Shown here: positions 6,351-14,413 of the stretch, piece by piece
Layout of the letters: every line of letters starts with the position of its first letter
Position numbering within the stretch: position 1 is the stretch's first letter
Program-made: the position numbers and the translations under genes
Origin: Bacillota bacterium
GTDB taxonomy: Bacteria > Bacillota > Clostridia > Christensenellales > CAG-138
Direction of reading: 5' to 3'
NCBI GenBank assembly: GCA_023451115.1
Contig: JAEXFV010000002.1
Coordinates: 1 to 20,527, forward strand
DNA: 20,527 nucleotides
The notes under the pieces: generated by a model
Seen by the model: the letters and a program-made list of their open reading frames with translations, nothing else
Databases searched by the model: none
What the model was told of the DNA's origin: nothing

Positions 6351-7481
6351 ATGGGCACGCCTGTTTTAACCTTTTCCAACGTTGTGCCCGCCGCCAAGGC
6401 TGACGGGCCTGCATTGCTTCGCATTTATCATGCTCTGTTTCCCGGCAAAGCAAAGGCCTCTGAGGCGCGGGGCGGGGTAAGCTTTTGCGTTGAAGCCGGC
6501 AACGGCATGGCTTTGCTGGGCGAGGGCAGCCAATGGGTGTTGGAAATGGCGGCGGGGCTGCAAAAAGCCCAGCAAGGCCAATTCACCTGCAACGGGCGGG
6601 CGTTGGCGGCCCTGGGTAAAGAGGATGCCTTTATAAACGCCTACACTGCGGGGCAAAACCTGCGCCTGATTTGCCGCCTGCACGGCTGCCGTGCCAAACA
6701 GGCCGCCGCAGTGGCCGAACAGGCACGGGTTCTTTGCGGCATAGGGGAAACCCTGTTTGAACAACGCCCCCTGGAGCAGTTGCAAAAAGGCCTGCGCGCT
6801 CAGCTTTGGTTAACGCTAAGCCTGCTGCTGGAACCCCAGGTTTTGATCCTCCAAGGTGCTTTGGAGCTTTGCCCATTGCCTTTTCGCGAGGATTGCCTGC
6901 GCCGCATCCGGGCGCAGCAGCGCAAAGGCATGGCGGTATTGTTGTGTACCCAGGAGCTAGAGATTGCAGCCCGGCTTTGCACCCAGGCAGTGTGGCTCCG
7001 AGACGGGCAGGTTTACCGGCAAGGGCCTTTTCTTACCCTGTGGCAAGCCTATCATGCCCCCCGGGGGCTTTTACGCTATCCCTCGGTACCCAAACCGCAA
7101 AAAGGGAGTTTCGCTGCCATGCAGGCTGCCTTTTCCGCCCCACTGACACCTGAAGCGGAGCACGCCTCCGTCCGGGTGCAATTGGAAGAAGCCCAACGGG
7201 AACTGGAGCGTATGAACCAGCAAAACACGGCGTTGGCCCGGGCGAACGACGCTTTTGCGCAACAGGAGCTGGAGCTGTTGGCCAAATGCAAAGAGCTGGA
7301 ACTGCGCAATCAGCAGCTTTGCGCGTTGCTAAACCGCACTTTAAAGTCCTTTACGGAGCTGGTTTCCCTATTGCAGCGGCAGTTTTCCCTGTTATATACC
7401 ATCCATGAAGGCTCTGGGCTCAAGGGGCGGCGCAAACGCAAGCGGCAGGAACCGACTTTACCCGAAAAAAAGTTATCTTAA
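6351..7481 (+). CDS. Degenerate ABC ATPase-like protein (TagH/KpsT type) with coiled-coil tail
   Basis: The start at 6351 (MGTPVLTF) follows GGAAGGAGG; a reading frame open much further upstream has no such site. Of 376 residues, about 40-235 align with polysaccharide-export ABC ATPases: VSFCVEAGNGMALLGEG at the Walker A strand, CLRRIRAQQRKGMAVLLC, and LCTQAVWLRDGQVYRQGP before the C-terminal helix. All catalytic elements are lost. Walker A has no Lys-Ser/Thr (GEGSQWVLEM), the signature is LEQLQKGLR instead of LSxGM, Walker B reads LILQGALE instead of LxxDEP, and the switch His is Gln (CTQE). Residues about 272-345 are heptad-like, Gln/Glu/Leu-rich coiled coil, then a basic tail, GRRKRKRQ. 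The frame is intact, so it is probably a retained pseudo-ATPase acting as a scaffold or regulator. No permease partner is adjacent, unless the small membrane protein upstream is involved. Confidence 0.7.
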   Translation: MGTPVLTFSNVVPAAKADGPALLRIYHALFPGKAKASEARGGVSFCVEAGNGMALLGEGSQWVLEMAAGLQKAQQGQFTCNGRALAALGKEDAFINAYTAGQNLRLICRLHGCRAKQAAAVAEQARVLCGIGETLFEQRPLEQLQKGLRAQLWLTLSLLLEPQVLILQGALELCPLPFREDCLRRIRAQQRKGMAVLLCTQELEIAARLCTQAVWLRDGQVYRQGPFLTLWQAYHAPRGLLRYPSVPKPQKGSFAAMQAAFSAPLTPEAEHASVRVQLEEAQRELERMNQQNTALARANDAFAQQELELLAKCKELELRNQQLCALLNRTLKSFTELVSLLQRQFSLLYTIHEGSGLKGRRKRKRQEPTLPEKKLS

Positions 7482-7506
7482 CCTAACTTTTTTGTTTCAA
7501 AACAAG

Positions 7507-7536
7507 TTGAACGGTTGATCAATAAAACGGTATAAT
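7507..7536 (+). promoter_or_regulatory. Sigma-A promoter of the rubrerythrin gene
   Basis: TTGAAC (7507-7512), an 18-bp spacer and a perfect TATAAT (7531-7536). The start near 7543 gives a leader of about 50 nt to the ATG at 7592. The quality suggests strong constitutive expression. No clear PerR-type box is seen. Confidence 0.75.
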
Positions 7537-7591
7537 AAAGAAAATATGGATGATAACATCATTTTACCCAAACGAAAGGAGCACAACGATT

Positions 7592-8128
7592 ATGAATTTA
7601 AAAGGCACCAAGACGGAAGCAAACCTTCAAGCAGCATTTGCCGGAGAATCCCAGGCCCATACCAAGTACCTCTATTATGCCTCCAAGGCAAAGAAAGACG
7701 GCTATGAACAAATGGCCGCATTGTTCACCGAGACAGCGCTCAACGAAAAAGAGCACGCCAAACTCTGGTTCAAGCTGTTGCATGACGGCATCCCTGCCAC
7801 AGAACAAAACCTGAAGGACGCCGCTGCCGGCGAAAACTATGAGTGGACCGACATGTACGCCACCATGGCCAAAGAAGCGCGGGAAGAGGGGTTTGACCAC
7901 ATTGCCAAGATGATGGACGGCGTAGCTGCTATTGAAAAACGCCACGAAGAGCGTTATCGCGCCCTGTTGACCAACATTGAAAACGGCAAGGTCTTTAAAA
8001 AGGATCAAAAAGTGGTTTGGCAGTGCGCCAACTGCGGCCACATTTATGAAGGCGAAGAAGCGCCTGCGGTATGCCCCGTGTGCGCACATCCCCAAGCTTT
8101 CTTCCAGATTTTGGCGGAAAACTATTGA
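7592..8128 (+). CDS. rbr: Rubrerythrin
   Basis: This is a non-haem diiron peroxidase that reduces hydrogen peroxide in the cytosol of anaerobes using rubredoxin-type electron transfer. The start is at 7592 (MNLKGTKTEANL) after AAAGGAG; an upstream ATG at 7550 has no ribosome site. The 178 residues are typical. Diiron ligands are visible: Glu19 in AGESQAH, Glu52 and His55 in NEKEHAKLW, and a second Glu set in the REEGFDHIAKMM and AIEKRHEERY helices. The C-terminal rubredoxin-like knuckle has CANCG and CPVC pairs around residues 145-165. It is a single-gene unit with its own promoter and terminator. Confidence 0.96.
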   Translation: MNLKGTKTEANLQAAFAGESQAHTKYLYYASKAKKDGYEQMAALFTETALNEKEHAKLWFKLLHDGIPATEQNLKDAAAGENYEWTDMYATMAKEAREEGFDHIAKMMDGVAAIEKRHEERYRALLTNIENGKVFKKDQKVVWQCANCGHIYEGEEAPAVCPVCAHPQAFFQILAENY

Positions 8129-8185
8129 TCTCTTTCGCGAAAGCGGCCTATCGGGCTGCAGCCCATTTTCTCATATTGCTTTGAT

Positions 8186-8218
8186 AAAACAAGCCCGCCG
8201 TATGGCGGGCTTGTTTTT
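8186..8218. terminator. Bidirectional terminator between rubrerythrin and permease genes
   Basis: A 14-bp perfect stem (AAAACAAGCCCGCC with GGCGGGCTTGTTTT) has a GTAT tetraloop and a terminal T-run; the A-run on the other side gives a U-tract for the minus strand. It lies between the two convergent genes, 57 bp past the rubrerythrin stop and 7 bp past the permease stop. Confidence 0.92.
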
Positions 8219-8224
8219 GTGAGA

Positions 8225-9607
8225 TTATATGTGGGCTCTTGCCTGTGTCCTGCGGTCAATAAACCAGCCAATGGCCATTACGATCAGGAACACGATCAAA
8301 TAATACACCGCATCCATCCGGTAAGCATAGCAGGCGCAGAACACCATAAACAGGCAACTGGCTACCCCTAGCCCCGGCATGATAAAGCGTTTGAAGGGGC
8401 TTAAATCCCGTTCTTTTCTCATCATGGAAATAAAAATGGGAATATAGCCTGCATAAAGGGTTATAATTGGGAGTTCGTCCGGTTCCCAACTCAAAAATGC
8501 GGGCAGGGACAGCAATCCTGTCACACGGGTATCCCAGAAACAGACTTGCCAGTAAAAATAGAAGAAACCGCACAGCAGCAGGCCAAATATGGTTGAGTTG
8601 GTGGGCATATTGGTTTTTCTGTCCACCTGGGCGAACAGAGCGGGCGCAGGGCCCCTGCCCCGGGTCGCGATGGAGTAAATGCCGCGGCAGCAGCCTAACA
8701 TCAGGCCATTCATGGTTCCCAGACAGGAAATCACGATAAATACCATAACGATGGTGCCCGCAGCGGTGCCAAATACGCTTTGAAACGCCAATTTGGGCAG
8801 GTTATCTCCCGCCTCCAGCATCTCGCCCACGGGCAGCGCCCCGGTGAGCCCGATAAAGTAAGCCAGGTAGATAACGACCACAATCGTTGCGCCGATGAGC
8901 AGTGCCTTTGGCAGGTTTTTCTTCGCGTCTTTGAGTTCTGCGTTGATGGCAGTGGCGATAATCCAGCCTTCATAAGAAAAGGCAAAGGCAACAATTGCGC
9001 CAAAAAGCCCGCCGCTCGTGGAGCCCGCAGCAGCCTGTGTCTGGGTAAAAGCCTCTATTGTGGCGCCGTTAACAAGCCCCATAATGGTTCCCACTACCGC
9101 CATCAGTCCCAATGGAATGAGTTTAATTATGGTAGTAGATACCTGAAACTTGCCAGCCAGCTTAGGGGAAAGGGAGTTGAGCACATATCCGCAAACCAAG
9201 TAAAATGCTCCAATGCCCACATGGATGCCGCCAAACAGCTCTACTCCCAGCAACACGCAGGTATACTGGGCGGACACCCAGGCCAGGCAGGCTGTGAGGC
9301 TGGGATAATACAGGGTAGTTAAAAACCAGCCCATATAATAGGCGTATTTGGAGCCCATGGCAACCTCAGAATAATCCACAATCCCATTTACTTTTTCATA
9401 ACGGGTAGCCAAAACAGAAAAAATGTAGGAGCAGATAAGCATTACCAGTCCTACAATTGCTACGGTAAGCAGACAGCCCCCCATGCTGCCCTGGGTATTC
9501 GCCAGCACCTTACTGGCCTTAAAAAATACACCCGACCCGATGACGATGCCCACAACCATAGAGATTGCGGTTGACAGGCCATAACGTTTTTGGAGTTCCC
9601 CCTCCAT
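8225..9607 (-). CDS. APC superfamily amino acid permease
   Basis: This is an integral membrane amino acid transporter or exchanger of about 460 residues with roughly 12 hydrophobic segments. The N-terminus YGLSTAISMVVGIVIGSGVF is the hallmark first helix of the APC/LAT group, with the unwound GSG substrate-binding loop. The conserved loop EGWIIATAINAELKDAKKNLPKAL lies about halfway. The start is placed at 9607 (MEGELQKR) because GAAGGGG lies 9 nt upstream; an ATG at 9616 abuts that site with no spacing but adds only three residues. The substrate cannot be assigned; SteT-like Ser/Thr exchange is one possibility. It is a single gene, divergent from murG. Confidence 0.88.
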   Translation of the reverse strand: MEGELQKRYGLSTAISMVVGIVIGSGVFFKASKVLANTQGSMGGCLLTVAIVGLVMLICSYIFSVLATRYEKVNGIVDYSEVAMGSKYAYYMGWFLTTLYYPSLTACLAWVSAQYTCVLLGVELFGGIHVGIGAFYLVCGYVLNSLSPKLAGKFQVSTTIIKLIPLGLMAVVGTIMGLVNGATIEAFTQTQAAAGSTSGGLFGAIVAFAFSYEGWIIATAINAELKDAKKNLPKALLIGATIVVVIYLAYFIGLTGALPVGEMLEAGDNLPKLAFQSVFGTAAGTIVMVFIVISCLGTMNGLMLGCCRGIYSIATRGRGPAPALFAQVDRKTNMPTNSTIFGLLLCGFFYFYWQVCFWDTRVTGLLSLPAFLSWEPDELPIITLYAGYIPIFISMMRKERDLSPFKRFIMPGLGVASCLFMVFCACYAYRMDAVYYLIVFLIVMAIGWFIDRRTQARAHI

Positions 9608-9652
9608 ATCTTTCATCCCCTTCGTTATTTTTCGTGTATCGTCGCGAATTTT

Positions 9653-9658
9653 ATTATA
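9653..9658 (-). promoter_or_regulatory. -10 element of the permease promoter
   Basis: A perfect TATAAT on the minus strand lies about 45 bp upstream of the permease start. The -35 region is weak (AGTGCA at 17 bp). The surroundings are AT-rich. Confidence 0.45.
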
Positions 9659-9732
9659 ACACTATTTTATGATATTGCACTTATTATCCTTATATCTTAA
9701 GAAAACTCTAACGCCGAACCGTCATTTTATGG

Positions 9733-9738
9733 TATACT
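9733..9738 (+). promoter_or_regulatory. -10 element of the murG promoter
   Basis: TATACT lies about 100 bp before the murG start, with no good -35 at the expected distance. The resulting leader of about 95 nt carries a small hairpin (GGGCCG-CTTA-CGGCTC, one G-U pair) ahead of the ribosome site. Confidence 0.4.
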
Positions 9739-9838
9739 CTTGCAGGCAGAACCACATTGTTTGGCAAAAACAGCGGATTTGACATACACTAATGAGCAGA
9801 GGGGCCGCTTACGGCTCCAGGGAAAGGGCCTTCTGAAC

Positions 9839-10909
9839 ATGAAAACTGCGTTATTTACCGGCGGTGGCAGCGCCGGTCACGTTACCCCCAACATCGCCCT
9901 GATCCGGCAATTGCAGGCCGAAGGCTGGGCCATCCATTACGCAGGGACCGCAGACGGCATCGAGCGGCAGCTGATTGCCGCCCAGCCGGATGTTATTTAC
10001 CACTGCATCTCCTCAGGCAAACTGCGGCGCTACTTCAGCCTGAAAAACTTTTCCGATCCATTTCGGGTGATGAAGGGAATTTCTCAATCCAAAAAGCTGG
10101 TGAAAGCCCTCCATCCCGACGTGGTATTCAGCAAAGGCGGCTTTGTGTCCGTGCCGGTGGTACTGGGTGCGAAAAAGCGAGCGCCAGTGTTGGTGCATGA
10201 ATCCGACTATACGCCGGGACTTGCCAACCGCATCGCCATGCGTTATGCCGACCAGGTTCTGGTTACATTCGAAGATACCCTGACGCACATTAAAAACGGC
10301 AAGGGGCTCTTTACCGGCACCCCAATCCGGGCGGAGCTCTATCAGGGCAACGCGCAAAAAGGCTTTGCCTTTACGGGGCTTTCCAACGACAAGCCCATTT
10401 TGCTGATGATGGGGGGATCTTTAGGCGCACAGGCTATCAATGAGGCGTTGCGTGGGGCTTTGCCCAGGCTGTTGCCCCGTTTTCACGTAATCCACCTGTG
10501 CGGCAAAGGGAAGCTTTCTCCCGCCCACAATCAGCCGGGGTACCTGCAGTATGAATATATTGGCCCTGAGCTGCCGGATTTACTGGCCATGACGGATGTG
10601 GTGCTCTCCCGCGCGGGGGCCAATGCGGTGTTTGAGTTTCTGGCGCTGAAAAAGCCTGCGGTGCTGGTACCCCTGCCCCTTTCCGCCAGCCGGGGGGACC
10701 AAATCCTAAACGCCACTTATTTTGAAAAACGGGGGTTTGCCCGTATGTTGGAACAAGAACAGATGACGGCAGATACGCTTTTGGAAGCCGTCTTCCAGGT
10801 ATATGAAAACCGGGCGCAGTATGTAAAGGCCATGGAGCAGGCGCCCAATGCCGATGGTACAAAAGCGGTGTTGGCTGCTATTCGTCAGGCAGCTGCGAGG
10901 CAGCCATGA
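9839..10909 (+). CDS. murG: UDP-GlcNAc:lipid I N-acetylglucosaminyltransferase MurG
   Basis: This enzyme adds GlcNAc to lipid I to make lipid II at the cytoplasmic face of the membrane during peptidoglycan synthesis. The start is at 9839 (MKTALFTGGG) behind GGAAAGGG; the frame is open further upstream but without signals. The 356 residues have GT-B fold landmarks: GGGSAGHVTPN at 8-18 (lipid-phosphate loop), GGSLGAQAIN in the linker to the C-terminal domain, and a UDP-GlcNAc site, SRAGANAVFEFLALKKPAVL, followed by PLPLSASRGDQILNA. The GGGSAGHVTPN variant is a subtype found in Firmicutes. It stands alone, away from a division and cell-wall cluster, and overlaps the next gene by four bases. Confidence 0.94.
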   Translation: MKTALFTGGGSAGHVTPNIALIRQLQAEGWAIHYAGTADGIERQLIAAQPDVIYHCISSGKLRRYFSLKNFSDPFRVMKGISQSKKLVKALHPDVVFSKGGFVSVPVVLGAKKRAPVLVHESDYTPGLANRIAMRYADQVLVTFEDTLTHIKNGKGLFTGTPIRAELYQGNAQKGFAFTGLSNDKPILLMMGGSLGAQAINEALRGALPRLLPRFHVIHLCGKGKLSPAHNQPGYLQYEYIGPELPDLLAMTDVVLSRAGANAVFEFLALKKPAVLVPLPLSASRGDQILNATYFEKRGFARMLEQEQMTADTLLEAVFQVYENRAQYVKAMEQAPNADGTKAVLAAIRQAAARQP

Positions 10910-12441
10910 AGCGGCATGGGCAGGATCCCGCCCTGCAGGCGGAAATACAGCAGCAAATTCACCTGTTTCAGGAAGCGCCCATGGAAGGGGCTGCTCCGCT
11001 TTCCGCCCTATGCGCGGCAGCAAAGAGCGCCCGGGAACGGGCGCTGATTAACCAAGCCTTTTCGGACCGGACGCCCCTCTATCAGGCGCTGGCGTCTGAT
11101 GTGGCAAAAACCCGCAAAAATGCGGCGCGGTTACTGGGTGCGCTGGAAAGCCAATCCGACACCCCGGCCTTGCTTCAAGCTTTGCAAAGGGAAGAAACGC
11201 GATTTGTGCGTCCTTCCATCATACTTGCCCTGGGCGCCACAGGCGGCCAGGAAGCCCGCAAAGCGTTGCAGGCTCTCCCCTTGCCGGCTCTGGACGCAGA
11301 GGACAAGCATGACCGGGAGGAAGGGGAAGCGCTGCGCATGGCATTGAGCCGGTTATCCCCTGGGAGCAAACACCGTTTTACCGGTTTATCCTCGCCCAGA
11401 ACCATTACGCTATACGCGCCTGCCGGGTTTGGCACTTTATTGGGGCAAGAGCTGGAAGGGCTGGGAATTGCCGTGCGTAACGTATGGAGCGATGGCGTAC
11501 AAGTCCTCACCCAGGACTGGAAGGGGTTGTTTCGTGCCCGGTGTTTTACAGAAGCGTTGTTCCCCTTGGGCCAGGCTACCCTGCCCCCGCCGGATGGGCA
11601 GGGACGTTATGACGCTGGTATTACCGGGACCAGCGCTGCGGCAGCATGCCGGGTGCCGTTATTCCAGCTGCTGCAAAGCTGCCATGACGGCCCCCCGCCC
11701 TATTCTTACCGAGTGGAATGCCGTTTGGAAACCGACCGGGGCGCATTTGCCCGGGCGGTTGCGGCCAAATTTGATTCCGCAGGCCAGGTTTTGCGCAACA
11801 GCCCCTCCCAATATGAGGTAGAGCTCCGGGTGCAGCCATTCAACCAGGGCCGCTTAGACGTTCTGTGCAAGCTCTTTACGTATCAGGACCAGCGCTTTGG
11901 TTACCGCCGGCAAGCCATCAGCGCCTCCATACAGCCTGCCACTGCAGCGGCTTTATGCCGTTATTCCCAGGCCTTTACGCCGCAGCGGCCTTTGCGGGTG
12001 CTGGACCCTTGCTGCGGCAGCGGTACGCTGCTCATTGAGCGGGGCCTGCTCTCCCCCTGCGCCTGTCTGACGGGGTTGGAGCTGGTGGGAGACACGGTGC
12101 AAAAAGCCCGGGAAAATGTAGCCGCCGCTCACAGCATAGCAAAAATTCTCCATAAAGATTGCCTTACGTTCCAGGCGCGGGAGCCTTTTGACCTGGTGCT
12201 TGCCAACCTTCCCTTTGGCAACCGGGTCGGCAGCCACGACGATAACCGGCGGCTATATGCGGGATTATTGGAAAAGCTCCCCCAATGGCTGGCTCCGGGG
12301 GGCGTAGCCATACTGTATACCATGGAATACGCGTTGCTCCAGCGCTGCATCAAAGGGCAGCGGGCTATGGCGCCCATCTCCCAGGCCCGCACTGCGGCAG
12401 GCGGCTTGCTTCCCTGGGTAGTTGCCCTGAAAAAACAATAA
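10906..12441 (+). CDS. RNA guanine-N2 type methyltransferase with N-terminal HEAT-like region
   Basis: The 511 residues start in an ATGA overlap with murG. Residues about 30-150 look like helical HEAT-type repeats (ALINQAFSDRTPLYQALASD, KTRKNAARLLGALES, RFVRPSIILALGATGG). Residues about 165-330 resemble the THUMP-containing N-terminal half of RlmL/Trm14 proteins (APAGFGTLLGQELEGLGI). Residues about 360-511 form the class I SAM fold, with motif I DPCCGSGTLLIE at 367-378 and catalytic motif IV NLPFGNR at 434-440. NLPFG is typical of the Trm14/THUMPD3 branch that methylates guanine N2 in tRNA or rRNA. The substrate is therefore probably RNA, but the exact site is unknown. The HEAT extension is not a standard part of the family. 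Confidence 0.82.
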   Translation: MKRHGQDPALQAEIQQQIHLFQEAPMEGAAPLSALCAAAKSARERALINQAFSDRTPLYQALASDVAKTRKNAARLLGALESQSDTPALLQALQREETRFVRPSIILALGATGGQEARKALQALPLPALDAEDKHDREEGEALRMALSRLSPGSKHRFTGLSSPRTITLYAPAGFGTLLGQELEGLGIAVRNVWSDGVQVLTQDWKGLFRARCFTEALFPLGQATLPPPDGQGRYDAGITGTSAAAACRVPLFQLLQSCHDGPPPYSYRVECRLETDRGAFARAVAAKFDSAGQVLRNSPSQYEVELRVQPFNQGRLDVLCKLFTYQDQRFGYRRQAISASIQPATAAALCRYSQAFTPQRPLRVLDPCCGSGTLLIERGLLSPCACLTGLELVGDTVQKARENVAAAHSIAKILHKDCLTFQAREPFDLVLANLPFGNRVGSHDDNRRLYAGLLEKLPQWLAPGGVAILYTMEYALLQRCIKGQRAMAPISQARTAAGGLLPWVVALKKQ

Positions 12442-12452
12442 TGAAAGCATAA

Positions 12453-12504
12453 CCGGAGGTAATAAGGGGCCAAAGCGCAAGCTTTGGCCCCTTATTACCT
12501 CCGG
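12453..12504. terminator. 24-bp perfect palindrome with GCAA tetraloop between convergent genes
   Basis: Arms 12453-12476 and 12481-12504 are exact complements around GCAA. It starts 11 bp after the methyltransferase stop and ends 22 bp before the peptidase stop, so it probably ends transcription both ways. The stem is far longer than usual, and the downstream U-tracts are modest (CTTTTGTGTTTG on the plus strand). It may also act as an RNase III site or a dispersed palindromic element. Confidence 0.75.
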
Positions 12505-12526
12505 CTTTTGTGTTTGCTCGTCGGCT

Positions 12527-14296
12527 CTATGCGGCCAGGCGGAACAAAGGCCAATCCTCTTCCACAAGATATTGTTGGAACAACTGGGCCAGGTGTTCCA
12601 TGCGTCCAGGGGCAAAGGGGCTCTTTAACCCTGCTGCCTCCACGTTTTGGATAAACTCCCAGCTTTGCTCCCGTTTGAGCAGCGTCAGATAAGCTTCCAC
12701 CGCTTGCGACTCATCCTCTAAGGCAATCTCCCACAGCTGCAGCGCCACATCCATGGAGGTGGCATAGCTAAAGGTGTAAAACGGCATTTCAAACAAATGA
12801 GAAACCCGCATCCATGCTTTGGCGTAATAGTCGCTGTTTTCAGAGCCATATCCAAACCGTTCCGCCTGGCGGCGGGCGATGGCGCAGATATTTTCCAAAT
12901 TGAGTTCTTCCTGGGGCAGCTGATATACCTCCAGCTCAATGGCGGTATAAAACGGCTGGCTAATCAGGGTATAAAAGGCATCGGACAGGACATCGTACAT
13001 CATCTGATACCCTTCATCCTCTCCAAAGGCATCCAAATAATATCTGGAGAACAACAGTTCCAGCCCCTGGGAAAAAATTTCGGATGTATCCACCGTTTCC
13101 GGTATTTTGTTATGGGTGGTGTAATAGTCGTTAAAATGCCCAAATTCATGGATCAGGGTGGACAGGCTCCAGGCGTCTCCCGTGTAGGACTCCAGAAAGA
13201 AGGGGGCTTCATATAAAGCGAGGTATGTGGTATATGCGCCGCTTTCCTTTCCCACCCTGGGTTCCAGGTCGCATAGGTCATACTGAAGCATGCCGGCAAG
13301 GGAGGGAGAAAGTTCCGGTGAAAGCGCCTCCAGCGTTTCCCCCACAAACGCCAGGGCATCCTCCAGATTTACCGATACCTGAGGATAATAATTTGCGCCC
13401 ACCTTCTCCAGCTCCCGGTAGGCAGGCAGCAGCTGCTTTTGCATGTTGCGGATCCACTCCTGCACCATTTGGGGCGTATAATCCCGCTGCTCCATAGCGA
13501 ACACCAAATCAACATATTGTGCAAACCCCAGGGTGTGGGCAATCTTCTGCCGCAAAGCCACCAGCTCTACATAGATGCCCCCGATTTCCTCCCCATAAGC
13601 ATCCATCCAGAGGTGAAACGCCTCCATAAACGAAGTATAGTCCTCAATGGCCATCACAGCATCCAAAGTAAGCTGCTGGCCCTGGTAAGAAATGGTGAGC
13701 GTATTCACCTTTTGGGAATATTCGCTGATCAGTGCGGCTTCCTGTTGGAACAACGGCTCCGTTTCTTCCGTGACATACTCTGTTGCGTCCAAATCCGCAA
13801 AATAGTATTTTCCCTGTTCCGCTTCCACCTGCTGCCGGTAAGGCGTATCCCCCAGGGCGTGCAAAAAAGTGGAATGCGCAGCGCTGATCTGCGCCGACTG
13901 CTGAGACAGCTCGGTTTCCTCTGCCGCCCAGTAGCTATCGTTTTTATCCATACTGGAGTGCAGCATGGCCAAACAAAGCATGGTGGAAAAATAATCGTAA
14001 TAGGCTTGGCACTGCTGCGCCAGGGCGCAGGCCTGTTCCGGCCCTGAACACGCCCGGGCCTGCTGGGCCAGGCGCTCCATCTGCGCTAAAATCTTCTGGG
14101 TATCCGGCCGTGTATATTCCATTTGGGAAAAGGCGACAATCCCTTGCTCAGGCAATGCCAAAGCAGGCGTAGCCTCAGGCTGCAACGTTACAGCAGGCGT
14201 AGGGACGCTGTTCTCCCCCCCTGCAGCGCATCCCGGCGCAAGCAGGCCCAACGCTACAGCCAGCAGCAGCGCTACGGCGCGTAAAAATGATTTCAT
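12527..14296 (-). CDS. Secreted M3 family (oligoendopeptidase F-like) metallopeptidase lipoprotein
   Basis: The 589 residues begin with a lipoprotein signal: basic MKSFLR, a hydrophobic core, and LLAPGC with the lipid-bearing Cys at 23. A Thr/Pro-rich linker (about 30-50) follows. The zinc site is HEFGH at 383-387, with Glu406 in TSEIFSQGLE as likely third ligand, matching the M3/PepF arrangement. The C-terminus has the HLFEMPFYTFSYATSMDVAL segment typical of PepF-like enzymes, which includes the Tyr-rich substrate-binding region. It should cleave short peptides outside the membrane and could supply amino acids for uptake. An AAGGAG site precedes the ATG. It is a single gene, convergent with the methyltransferase. 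Confidence 0.9.
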   Translation of the reverse strand: MKSFLRAVALLLAVALGLLAPGCAAGGENSVPTPAVTLQPEATPALALPEQGIVAFSQMEYTRPDTQKILAQMERLAQQARACSGPEQACALAQQCQAYYDYFSTMLCLAMLHSSMDKNDSYWAAEETELSQQSAQISAAHSTFLHALGDTPYRQQVEAEQGKYYFADLDATEYVTEETEPLFQQEAALISEYSQKVNTLTISYQGQQLTLDAVMAIEDYTSFMEAFHLWMDAYGEEIGGIYVELVALRQKIAHTLGFAQYVDLVFAMEQRDYTPQMVQEWIRNMQKQLLPAYRELEKVGANYYPQVSVNLEDALAFVGETLEALSPELSPSLAGMLQYDLCDLEPRVGKESGAYTTYLALYEAPFFLESYTGDAWSLSTLIHEFGHFNDYYTTHNKIPETVDTSEIFSQGLELLFSRYYLDAFGEDEGYQMMYDVLSDAFYTLISQPFYTAIELEVYQLPQEELNLENICAIARRQAERFGYGSENSDYYAKAWMRVSHLFEMPFYTFSYATSMDVALQLWEIALEDESQAVEAYLTLLKREQSWEFIQNVEAAGLKSPFAPGRMEHLAQLFQQYLVEEDWPLFRLAA

Positions 14297-14332
14297 AGCA
14301 TGCTCCTTCCCTCTGTTTGCCAGGGTAAACTT

Positions 14333-14341
14333 AGTATATCA
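14333..14341 (-). promoter_or_regulatory. Extended -10 promoter of the M3 peptidase gene
   Basis: The minus strand reads TGATATACT (TGn plus TATACT) about 37 bp upstream of the start codon. The nearest -35 candidate, TTGGAA, sits at a long 19-bp spacing. Confidence 0.5.
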
Positions 14342-14377
14342 TAAGGAGCGCATACAATTCCAACCGCTCCCCTTCCC

Positions 14378-14407
14378 TTGCCATTTTTATTGGGATAGAG
14401 GTATAAT
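14378..14407 (+). promoter_or_regulatory. Sigma-A promoter of the ftsK-rimO-pgsA-cinA operon
   Basis: TTGCCA (14378-14383), an 18-bp spacer and a perfect TATAAT (14402-14407). Transcription should start near 14414, just where the leader hairpin begins. Confidence 0.75.
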
Positions 14408-14413
14408 AAACAA

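Noticed and set aside
7466..7493. AAAAAAGTTA/TAACTTTTTT stem at the end of the ABC-like gene as a terminator
   Set aside because: It has a single G-C pair, so it should be unstable, and it overlaps the stop codon region.
9779..9784. Perfect TTGACA in the murG leader as a -35
   Set aside because: No -10-like hexamer lies 16-19 bp downstream; the region there is GC-rich.
9792..9836. Fourteen-codon upstream frame ending two bases before murG
   Set aside because: No Shine-Dalgarno sequence precedes it, and short frames of this size arise by chance.
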